Assembly: GCA_037954665.1 (NCBI GenBank)
Contig: JBBMOL010000022.1
Coordinates: 5,146,001-5,210,000 of the forward strand
Reading direction: 5' to 3'
DNA from: Laguncularia racemosa
Lineage: Eukaryota; Streptophyta; Magnoliopsida; Myrtales; Combretaceae
Length of the DNA stretch: 64,000 bases
Shown: positions 55,522 to 64,000 of the stretch, piece by piece
Layout of the letters: each line of letters opens with the position of its first letter
Position numbering within the stretch: the stretch's first letter is position 1
Position numbers and translations under genes: made by a program
Notes under the pieces: model-generated
Told to the model about the DNA's origin: nothing
The model's database searches: none
The model's input: the letters and a program-made list of their open reading frames with translations, nothing else

Positions 55522-55671
55522 TTATAGAAGAGTTGAAGTTATTGTTTTTGAACTCCCTACATTCCTGGCAGAGAGCAGCACAAGTGCAACATTGGTGAAC
55601 AAGAAAGTCATTATGTGGAACTTCTAGAAGTGAGTAAACACCTCTTAATTTGGTCCTATAGCCACATTGCT
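55522..55671 (-). pseudogene. Decayed duplicate of PCR gene exon 3
   Basis: The minus strand reads GYRTKLRGVYSLLE, NDFLVHQCCTC and ALCQECREFKNNN, matching residues encoded by exon 3 of the intact gene at 16144-16353 with many changes. The donor site has changed from G|GTAAAG to A|GTAATA. The upstream part of the exon is cut off at 55671 by a CACTA-like end. Exons 1, 2 and 4 are not found in copy 2. Confidence 0.75.
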
Positions 55672-55900
55672 ACTACAAAAAATGGATTTTACACAATAGT
55701 ATACATAGCAATGGTTTAAAAATTGTCGCCCTAAATTTAATATGCAATGATTAAAGAAAGGGTTTAAAACCAATGTAATAACTATTTATTTTAGGCAACA
55801 CTTTATATAAGAAATATTGCCTTAGACATTTTGGGTAAGGGTTATTTGTATGCGTTGCTTTGCTTATATAAAAGACCTTTTATTTATACTTTGGAAAAAA
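55672..55900 (+). mobile_element. CACTA-like transposon terminus
   Basis: TACTACAAAAAATGG starts exactly where the PCR pseudo-exon stops, and is one base from the CACTACAAAAA terminus of plant CACTA elements. Subterminal GCAATGGTTT / GCAACACTTT / GCAATATTTC-type short repeats in both orientations follow, as expected. The second terminus and a transposase were not found, so the extent to the right is unknown. Confidence 0.5.
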
Positions 55901-55952
55901 GGCACTAAAAAGTAAACAAGAATGAAGAAGAGTTGCTGAATAAGAACACCTG

Positions 55953-56019
55953 ATAATAATAATAATAATAATAATTAATTAATTAATTAATTAATTAATT
56001 AATTAATTATTATTATTAC
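55953..56019. repeat. Compound AT palindrome (AAT)n(TTAA)n(ATT)n
   Basis: A run of AAT units passes into TTAA units and then ATT units, so the two arms are complementary and the whole tract can fold on itself. Confidence 0.85.
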
Positions 56020-56599
56020 TATTAAATAGTAGTGGCATTCTTGTAATTACTCCTAAATAGGGAAGGGCAAATTTGTCTTTGTAGAGTTTAAACCTCCCAT
56101 CACCCCATCTTAAAATGATACCTTCCCTCTTCCTTCTCTCTCTCTCTCTTCTTTTCCTTCCCTTTTTGTTGGTTTACATTAAGCCTCTTTAGTAGTTCCA
56201 TGCCACCTAACAATTTTGAAAAGCTATATGAGCAATTACAAAAAATAAATAGAATAATAAATATTATTTTATTTTGTGATAATAATAGTTTTTAAAAATT
56301 TAAACAATTAGAAAAATAAATTCTCCGAAACATAATTTTCAAATGATATTAGGTTAAATAACGAAATTAATTTAAATTATAGATGTAGGAATTTTAAATG
56401 AAAATTTAGAGTGAATATTTATCTCGGGATAATTAAATTAGCTTAGACATAAGCTTTTGTAATAAAATACTAAAAATATAAAATTCAAAGATATTTTTGT
56501 ACGCTAGCAAAATATTAAAATAGATATATTACAATATAAAATATAATATAATATATATATGTGTGTATATATATATACCAAAAAAAGAAAAACACGGAA
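56020..56599. other. AT-rich non-coding stretch
   Basis: No gene seen. There is a CT-rich patch at 56130-56165 and an (AT)n tract at 56545-56577. Confidence 0.5.
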
Positions 56600-59190
56600 G
56601 AGAAGATAGCCGATTAGACCAGACGTGACGCATAGCAGCTGCAGTAATAGTGCTGGTCACGTCATTCGTCCTGCCCGCCTTGCCATCCACCCCCCCCAAC
56701 TTCCCTTCCTTTACTTTTCATTCTTTCTTTCTTCTTCTTCCCTCTTGTCTGTCTCCTTCACTTCTTCTTCCTTTTCTTTTCTTCTTCTTCGTTTTCTCTT
56801 GCATGGCGTCTCCCTCCCCTGCCCCACGTCCCAGATCTCTCTTCCTTCCCTTTAGATCGTCATCGTTGAGTTGGAAGAAGAAGTCGTGCGTGGAGGTTGG
56901 GACGCTGGCGTGTGCGATCTCATGCTTCCAGCGACGACAACAACCACAGTGATAGCAAACGACTTTGAGAAGACAATGACTACTCAAATGACAACCCCAA
57001 CGGCAACTGTGACTATGACAATGATGGTGACTACAATGGCTGTAACGACAACAACAATGACACAGAGACAACGGCAACGGGAACCACAAGGGATAGCAAC
57101 AGCAGTGACACGGTGGCAACAACAAAAATAACCATGACAATGACGATCGCAGCAATAGTAGCAACGGTGGCAACAGCAACAACGGTGGCAACAACGATCC
57201 GACAGCTGCAATAGCAACAATGGCAGCCACACAATGACGATAGCAGCAAAAGCGGAAGAAGAAGGGGAGTATATGTGTATGTGCCTGAGGTGGAGGAGTT
57301 GCCCGGTGGTAACCATGTGGGTGCGTGTGTGTACGAAGGAGGAAGATAACAGTAGCAGCAACGACGATTCCCACAACAACTGCAATGACGATCCCAACGA
57401 CGACTCCAATAGCAGCTGCAACAATAACAATGGTGACAACGACGAATAGCAGCAATGGCGGCCCCAACCCCAGCGACAACAATGACCATAACGACCATAG
57501 CAATGGTAGCAATGACGACAACGACCCAGCAACGGTAGCGGGTTGGTGCGGTGGAAAAGTGGAGAAGGGAACCCTTAGTGCGGGTTAAATGGTTGTGCCG
57601 GGAGAGTGTGAGTGGCTGTGGTGACAAGGATGGTGAAATGTCCTATGAGGAAGATGTGATTCCAAGGAGGAGCAACCTGTTTTGGAAATTTAAACTTCGA
57701 AAACCGCTAAAGAATTGAAGGTTGCGGTTCCAAACAAGGGGAGAAGGTACAAGGGTGTGTGTGTAGGTGAAGGATGTGTGTGCATGTGCGGGAAAGGAGG
57801 AGGTGAGTGTGTAGTATGTGAGTATGTGTGTATGCATATTGAAATGGTGTGTGGATACGAAAGGTAAATGTAATGTATATGGAGATGTGTGTATGCAGGT
57901 GAAGGTGTAGTGCATGTAAAAGTGTGTGGCGATGCGTGGATGTAGGGGAGATGTAGGGGAATATGTATGTTTGTGTGTGCATGGGGTTGTGTGGTGTATG
58001 TGGTAGTGGATGGTGTGTGTGTAAAGATGTGTGCATGTGTGGGTGAAGGTATGCTGGTGTAAGGGTGAGTGTTTGTAAGTGTATGTGGTGTGTGTGGCAT
58101 GTGTGTGTAGGTGTGTGAGTATGTGTGTAAGTATATGAGATGGCATGTGGTGTGGGTATGTACATATGTGTAAGAGATGGTATGCGGTGTGGGTATGTGA
58201 GTATGTGCATATGTGCATGAGGTGATTTAGGTGGATGGAATGTATGTGTATAAGGGTGTGTGGTGTATGCGGGATGTGTGGGTGTAGAATGATATGTGGT
58301 GTGTGTGAAGGGAGTGTATATATACGGATGATGTGCGGTGTGTGTATATGAATTACCGCGAGGCGTGTCAGGGTGTGTGTATATATGGAAGGTGTGGGAT
58401 GTATGGAGTATGTGTATAGGTGTATGGAAGATGTGGGGTGTGCGATACGTGTGTGTATATAGATGGTATGTGGAATATGTGGTATGTGCATATATGTATG
58501 AAAGATGTGTGGTGTGTGGGTATGTGATATGTATATGGAAGTAGAGGATGGTGTATGTGGGATATGTATGTATGAGTATGAGATGATGTGTGAGGTGTGA
58601 ACATGTGTGTATGGGTATGGAAGATGAATGTAGTGTGTGCGAAGTGTGCGGGTACGTGTGTATTAGTGGTGTGAAGTGTATGTTGAGTATGTATGTCGGC
58701 GGTGTGAAAAGTGAATGGAGTATGTGTGTATATGTGCACTAGTGGCGTGTATGTATGTGGAATTAAGGAAAAAGGAGAATAATAAAGTGCAGTTGTGTGT
58801 GCATGTAATGAGGTGTGTGGTATGATCATGTGTATGTATGTGTAGGTGTGTGGTATGATCATGTGTATGTATGTGTAGGTGTGTGCATGGTATGCAAAGT
58901 GTGTATGTATATGGATAAGAACATGTGGGTGTGTATGTACGTAGTATGTAAAGGGTGGCTGGTGTATGCATGATGATGGAAGCGTAAGTGAGGATGAAGA
59001 CCGGTAGAGAGGATGGGAAACCTTATAGGTGGAGACATCAACAAGGAAAGAAGAAAGAATAGAAAGGTGAAACGGAGGAGGAAGAGGGAATTGCATAAAG
59101 GAGGTGAGTGTGTTTGTATATGAAAGTAAACGGGAAGAAGAGATGTTTATATTGGTGTAGATGGTGAAGCGAATGATTCGAGGAGTGTCC
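56600..59190 (-). repeat. Low-complexity element J, copy 2 (inverted)
   Basis: On the minus strand it follows the order of J1: text related to 4660-5030 (59190-58960), a CA-rich zone (58900-57750), a trinucleotide zone (57600-56900, imperfect GTT/GTC/GCT units) and a purine-rich GAAGAA zone (56880-56720). The mTERF fragment of J1 is missing. Long open frames on both strands are low-complexity translations (Ser/Leu/Cys-rich or His/Thr-rich) and change freely between frames, so no gene is called. Confidence 0.55.
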
Positions 59191-59480
59191 AAGATGATGG
59201 CTTGAGGGATATTTGGAATGAAATGGATTTCACAATGGAATGTTTAAAGGATATCGAGGAAGATCATTCTTGACCAAATACCCTAATGCAAGACCTTTAG
59301 TTGTCCTTTTTAAGGGTATCATGCATAGATGGAAGAAGGAATTCCAAATTTGGCAGATCGAAGACATTCCATTGCTCGACTTCTACACAAGGAAAGCAGA
59401 CAGTCGATCATAGCAACTTGGGGTATTGGAAGCAATGATTCATAGGAAGGTCGTTACTTCTGGAACCTTGTATTAGAATC
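59191..59480 (+). pseudogene. Probable CLASSY/SNF2-like gene fragment
   Basis: Two blocks in adjacent frames: LRDIWNEMDFTMECLKD with a Glu/Asp-rich end (59203-59272), then from about 59270 YPNARPLVVLFKGIMHRWKK, EFQIWQIEDIPLLDFYT and KADSRS-stop-QL. The order, an 'LW-x-EM' acidic block followed by RPLV-x-APKG-x-x-x-x-W-x-x-EF and a DIP-x-x-x-FY segment, resembles the region around the helicase motif Ia of plant CLASSY-type SNF2 proteins, which act in RNA-directed DNA methylation. The stretch between the blocks is missing. Identification is from remembered pattern. It abuts inverted J copy 2, in the opposite sense to J. Confidence 0.45.
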
Positions 59481-59749
59481 ACGTTGAAGAAGTGTTCAAC
59501 ATTCGAATCTTGTTTGCCCAAAGTTCCTTAAGAAGGAGACTTCATGCTTTGCCATCAAATGCAAGATGACCAGAGTACCCATATCAGGAGCTGGAAAGCT
59601 ACCAAAGTTAGGTGGAGATGCTGCCTTCTATGGTTGGTTGAAGAAAAATTACAGAAGGACACTGATTTCAAGAGGAAAGCAAAGCAGTTACCCATTGGAA
59701 TTGCTCAACTCTGGCTAGGACTACGATGACCCTAAACAAGTGAGTGAGA
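59481..59749. other. Sequence beside the SNF2-like fragment, no gene assigned
   Basis: It may continue the fragment above or belong to another gene or element. Frames of about 60 codons exist, but no domain is recognised. Confidence 0.3.
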
Positions 59750-61638
59750 AACTTAATGATATGCTACTGTGTTATGTTGTATGTTGATTGCTATGTATGT
59801 GAACTTGCTATTTGTTGTTTTTGCAATTGATGGTGATTATTGCTAAGTTGAGTTATGTAGTGGGGATTAATGAGTTAGGAAAGAAGTCGTAAAGAGTGTA
59901 GAGGAATGAATGGTTCGAGGGCATAGATGTCACTAGCTTAACAATAGCACTTAGGACCATATTGTTAGTGCTATTACCATAAGCCTAACCCATGATTTAA
60001 AATTGTTTTCTTCCAAATCAAAATAGAACATAGAAACCTAGCTTTTCCTTCTAGAGCTACCAAGCAGGTGTGCTTAGTTGGAATAGGGTCTATAGATGTC
60101 ATTATGTATACATGTCAGAGTTGGTTCTTGAATGTGTACGTGTACCTAGGCAAACTTTTTTTCCTATTATATTTACACAATACACTCATGAACCCAATCA
60201 TATAAATCATGAGTGAAATCTTAATTTAACAACTCAATGATTTTATTTTCTTGCCCTCTTAAGTATGTAAGGGAAAGTGTCTAGTAAATTATCCTTAATT
60301 AAAGATGTGTCATGAACATATATATATATATGTAGATATGTATATATATATATTATAAACAAATGTCTTGAGGACATAAAAAAAGAAATATGAGACGACC
60401 TTGTTGGCTCTCGGATGTGAGAATGACAAAGCACTTGAGAAGTGTGATGACATAGAGGTGTCAGAGATGATGATTGCAAATCAAACCCAAGTGATTGGTT
60501 TGACATTTAAAAGAAATGGCACAGAGAGGTGGCGAGTTAATTTAATTTGTTGTAAAACTAGATAAGTTTACATTCACGGGGTATGGGTTCAGTGTCTATT
60601 TTGTGTGATAAGAAAGGCATGATCTTTGTTGTTATGGTAAGTGTGAGATGAAACGCTTGATGGTTGCTTCATTGACTTGAATGAGAATTGATTGTGGTTG
60701 TATATGTTGTTTGATCACTTTAAATCAATTAATTAAGGAAGTAGACCTGATTAAAATTGGACATGCATTTTTACAAGACATTGCATGAGATTGAAGGCCA
60801 TCAGTGCTATAGGGCTTGTTAGGGTAATCAAGAGGATTACTGTGTCGCTAAGTGCGAACTAAGTGATTAAGAGATTGTTACACCTTGACGGTTCCAAGCT
60901 AGTAAGTCTTTGAGGGTTTTTCTCCATCTGGTGCAGAGAGGCACGAGAGCGTTTACTATTGAGTTAAGAAGATATCATAATTAACAAAGTGATAAGATAA
61001 ATAAACTGGGTAATGACCTAGGCACTAATGGTGGCTTCGAAATCCCCAACCCAAGGTCAAGGGGGGCATAAACTCTAGACTTGACGTTGGTTATTAAACC
61101 ACATGAGATGCTGCATTCTTATGGTTGTTCATGCATAGCATATATTTGATAACTTGATTTGAATTTGCTTGTGTGTATGTAGCATAGAAAGTGTTACCAT
61201 CCCATTTACTGAGCCATAGTGTGCTCACCCCCTCATAGACTATTTTGTAGGTAACGATTACGAAAGTTCGGGATGAGATAAGATGTGAAGTGTCAAGAGT
61301 TTTAGAGGACCGGAACGATAAAGTAAGAATTGCAAAGAATAGATTGTTTAGATGAAATGTTAGGACCCTTATGTAAATAGAATTTGAAATTGAGAAACTT
61401 AGGGTATATTTTATTTTACCGATTAGTAAGGGATATTGATTTTCTGCGATCATGGTTGACCGTGGGATAAGAGATCCATAGTTGTATTTTATTATCTAAT
61501 TACTATGATTAGTTTTAAATGCAATTATTTACTTAGAGTCTTACGATTTTTGACTCATAAGGCAATTATCATGTAATGGGTGCATACGTGCTATGATGAT
61601 TTTAGTGGAGACTTCTAGGCCCCCTTTTCGGGGCGTGA
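59750..61638. repeat. LTR-like remnant 'H'
   Basis: The right edge GGGGCGTGACA (61638) is a typical Ty3 LTR terminus; read on the minus strand it begins TGTCACGCCCC and can form a short hairpin with the GGGGGC that follows. A box ACTGAGCCATAGTGTGCTCA (61207) and TTTTGTAGGTAACG resemble a conserved LTR segment of many plant Ty3 elements. The left edge is not determined. No coding. Orientation ambiguous. Confidence 0.45.
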
Positions 61639-62064
61639 CATATTGAACTGGGGAAAGTAGTCAAGGAAGTGAGATTCCAACTCAAGGAAGATCGTTGTAG
61701 ACCAAGGTCGGTAAGTCTTAAATTGCAAACAAGGTAGAGACGTTTTGGTTGGCATGAAAGTTAACGTGTTGGAATTCTTATAGGTTGTGGTTCACTATAG
61801 AAATTCCTTGAATTGTGCAAGTCTGTTATGGTTACGGAAATTCCGGTAAGTCTTGCAAACCTTAATATAGTTTCTTTGAAGTCTTTATAAGTTCATGATT
61901 GAATCATAGTCAGAGTTGAGAATGATTGTTGTTATGTGGGTATGAACAACGGATTAGAAGGGATTTAGGCATAATTTTTTTTTATCACTAAGGAGTATAG
62001 AAAGAACTAGGATTAGATTAAGGATAGATTTTGGGAGCAAAAGAGAATGAAGGATCAAATAGGG
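61639..62064. other. Non-coding stretch between H and D
   Basis: No gene recognised. It contains repeated GGTAAGTCTT-type text (61711, 61850) also seen at about 60900 in H, so it may be interior sequence of the same element. Confidence 0.35.
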
Positions 62065-62907
62065 TGATGTGCTTAAATAATTCAAGCACATGAACACAAT
62101 CCAATTGGAGAATCCAACAAGACGAAATCCACAAAGTGGTGTGATGAAATTGAATTTCACTTAAGCAAATGACTAAAAAAATTTGAACTAATAAATATGT
62201 GAATGTTCAATAGGAAATCACACAATTACACTAGGAAGCAATTTCAAAATTGCAATGACCTAAATCTGAAAATTACATCCAAATCACATGAATAAAAGTA
62301 ACCACAAATTGCACCTAGACATGACTCACTAAATACAATTTGTTAACAACAAAAGCAAGATTGATATGACTCACAATCTCCTCTTGTTGAATCTCGCCAC
62401 AATTTTCTAAGAAATTGATAAGAGATCTTTGATTTGCAAGGCTCTCCCTCATGGCTCAAATAGTTTTTGTTTTTCAAATTGACAAAAGCTTCCTAAAAAC
62501 CTTAGTTAGCAAGTATTTATACTTGCTCCAATTAGGGTAAAAAATGTTCAAAAAATTACACATATATCACTAAGTGGCCGGTTCTAAAATCAAAGTATAA
62601 GTACCAAAATAAACAAAAATTGGTCGGCTCAATAATGACAATTACAAGTGCAAAAGATGGTTTCCAAGTGGCCGGTTCTTCAAGTTAAGTGGACACATTG
62701 TGGACCGATGGATGTGAGTCCAAGAATGTTTTGCAAGTTGATCCTTAGTGCATGTTATTTGGCCATCCTTATAAACCGATCAATGTACTTGCTAAAGTGC
62801 AAAAAAATCAAACATTATTAGATAAAAGTGGCCATATGTGGATGTTTGGGCTCATACATCCAAGTCAGGTTCCCTTACAACTAGAACCGCAAGGTAGATT
62901 CCCATCA
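62065..62907 (-). repeat. 3-prime LTR of element D
   Basis: 843 bases. It shares with B and E the order AGCAAGTATAAATACTTGCT (near 62505-62525), a Leu/Gly-poor leader and TGGCGAGAT/TTCAACA text (about 62390). Its coding start is GGGAATC after the PPT. Confidence 0.75.
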
Positions 62908-62929
62908 TCTCCCCGGGCTTCTAAAGGAT

Positions 62930-63395
62930 TTGCTCTCAAATCTTAAGGGGTCATCTCTTAGACTAAAACCCAATGTCTTGGTTTGCTTGTTTGTCAGACT
63001 TTTTGAAGAACCAAGAGTATTTTTAATTTGTTCTTAGAAAGAGCGCACCTCAGATGGAGGCATAAGCGTCAAGACTATTTGTGTACCATCTTTTCGAAAC
63101 ATGTAAGTGTTTCTAGACTAGTCATGTAACACTTTTTTATCAAATAACCGGGGTTTACCCAACAATAAGTGAAAAGCACACATAAGAAGCACATCACAGA
63201 TAATCTCATCACTATATTTTTGTCCTACACTGATTGGTACCTTTGCCCTCTGTGTAACATGCAGATTACCTCAGTCATCCAACCAATGCAATTTGTAAGG
63301 GTTAGGATGTGGGCTAGTGGCTAATTGTAAATTATCTACTAATGTAGTAGATATGGCATTAGTGCAACTACTACTATCAATTTACAACTTTCTTC
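62930..63395 (-). pseudogene. Element D protease remnant joined to integrase tail
   Basis: The minus strand reads SSSCTNAISTTLVDNLQL, PHPNPYKLHWL, QRAKVPISVGQKYSDE, HLLLGKPRLFDKKV and LMPPSEVRS, collinear with the protease of B (catalytic Asp region IDSSSC instead of IDGGSC). After about 25 further codons it jumps to LRFESKSFRSPGR in one frame or the DLRANPLEARGDD text in another, the end of integrase before the LTR. Several stops. RT to integrase core is deleted. Confidence 0.65.
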
Positions 63396-64000
63396 ACTAT
63401 ACACTCACACCGCCATACATACAACACAAACACGGTACAATTCACTTTCAAACCTTAACACCACTTCAAGTGCAGCACTTTCTCAATTCAACACACACAA
63501 CACCACACGTTGCAACACCTTTTCAACTCAATATACACACAGCACTAACTCTACCACATGACAACAAATTAAAAAACACTCTTAATGCAACATTCTCCAC
63601 AAATGGTAAGAGGCAAATTCAAATTTAAATAATACTCAATCAATGCTACTTAATGCATTGCTTCAATCTTAAAGAAGGTGTTTGAATTTCAAATATTTTC
63701 CTTATCTCCATAAGGCAAATATGGAATTTACAAATGATAAATACAATTTCCGAAAATTACCAACACACAATTCACTCTTCTTATTCAAATTTCCACTTTT
63801 CTAAATGATCACTAAGGATCACTCCTTCTTACTCGTGGTCAACTTAAGGAAAGTAAGCTATCACAAGTTTTCCATGTCTACTTCAATCAACAACAACAAG
63901 AATGAAATAAACTCTATAAGCACTACTACAGTTCACTTCAACAATTTCGGATCAAGAAATTAACTCCAAGAACCCTAATTGTCAAATGATGATCACGCAA

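Larger units (their letters stand above)
25772..55671 (+). repeat. Segmental duplication, copy 2, shattered by insertions
   Basis: Retained pieces: 25772-26173, 41064-41349, 47494-49251, and 53432-55671 with further insertions. Together they follow the order of copy 1 (8530-8644 plus 13169-16285). Interruptions: copia element F with Ty3 element A inside it, Ty3 elements B and C, and LTR-like fragment L2. Copy 2 has lost PCR exon 4 (48120-48300 holds unrelated AT-rich sequence) and ends in a decayed exon 3. No host gene remains here. Confidence 0.75.
62065..64000 (-). mobile_element. Ty3/gypsy element 'D', doubly deleted, partial
   Basis: Same subfamily as B. The 3-prime LTR spans 62907-62065 (TGATGGGAATC...GCACATCA on the minus strand). 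It is preceded by a purine tract CCCGGGGAGA (62917-62908), a stub of the integrase tail, and then a protease remnant (63395-63000). Above 63430 the minus strand has no gag; towards the window end it resembles the leader of B (GTGATCA...AATTAGGGTT). RT, RNase H, integrase and gag are thus all missing. TAGGG at 62060-62064 is the likely duplication; the partner and 5-prime LTR lie beyond the window. Confidence 0.7.

Noticed and set aside
56718..57627. Long open frames (180-270 codons) on both strands near 57 kb
   Set aside because: They come from imperfect trinucleotide repeats; Leu/Cys/Val-rich in one frame and Asn/Thr-rich in another, with no domain and matching low-complexity text in J1.
57750..58900. 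Regular-looking TGTGTG spaced repeats as a possible CRISPR-like array
   Set aside because: Dinucleotide-based, irregular spacing, no constant repeat with unique spacers, and a plant nuclear context.
57643..59192. Frames of 280 codons rich in His, Thr and Tyr
   Set aside because: Translation of CA/TG dinucleotide-rich DNA. The same composition is open in three frames, so coding is not indicated.

Overview
The window is intergenic, repeat-dominated nuclear DNA of a flowering plant, probably a eudicot. It is AT-rich, packed with nested LTR retrotransposons primed by initiator-Met or Arg tRNA, and holds one complete intron-containing host gene. That gene is a PLAC8/PLANT CADMIUM RESISTANCE (PCR) family gene on the minus strand, four exons at 14305-17821, assembled here by splicing. 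The species cannot be read from the sequence.

Layout. 1-4648: 5-prime part of a minus-strand Ogre/Tat-type Ty3 element (Arg-tRNA primer site, 2.07 kb LTR, broken extra ORF1, start of gag). 4654-7580: low-complexity element 'J1' holding an mTERF gene fragment. 8530-16285: copy 1 of a segmental duplication ending inside the PCR gene, interrupted by a 4.5 kb coding-poor element (8645-13168). 18391-22480: LINE-type reverse transcriptase/RNase H pseudogene split by an LTR, which itself holds a clean solo LTR (19933-20963). 25772-55671: copy 2 of the duplication, blown apart by a SIRE/Maximus-type copia element (26174-41063, minus, CTTTC duplication) and two Ty3 elements, 'B' (41350-47493, TCACA) and 'C' (49252-53431, TCTAC). 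The copia element carries Ty3 element 'A' (27647-32355, TTCTC). Copy 2 ends in a decayed PCR exon 3 cut by a CACTA-like end. 56600-59190: inverted second copy of J. 59191-59480: a probable CLASSY/SNF2-like gene fragment. 59750-61638: LTR-like remnant. 62065-64000: element 'D', same lineage as B, running off the window.

Most interesting signal. A, B, C, D and the solo LTR form one Ty3/gypsy lineage whose LTR begins inside the last codons of the polyprotein gene. A and C keep gag, protease and only the integrase tail, lacking reverse transcriptase, RNase H and the integrase core; A is still one open 870-codon frame. B is the reciprocal: protease, reverse transcriptase, RNase H and integrase without gag, in one frame broken by three nonsense codons. 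D has lost both parts. This looks like a gag-only/pol-only division of labour, reached by different breakpoints in A and C. The claim rests on reading alone; alignment and a genome-wide survey are needed.
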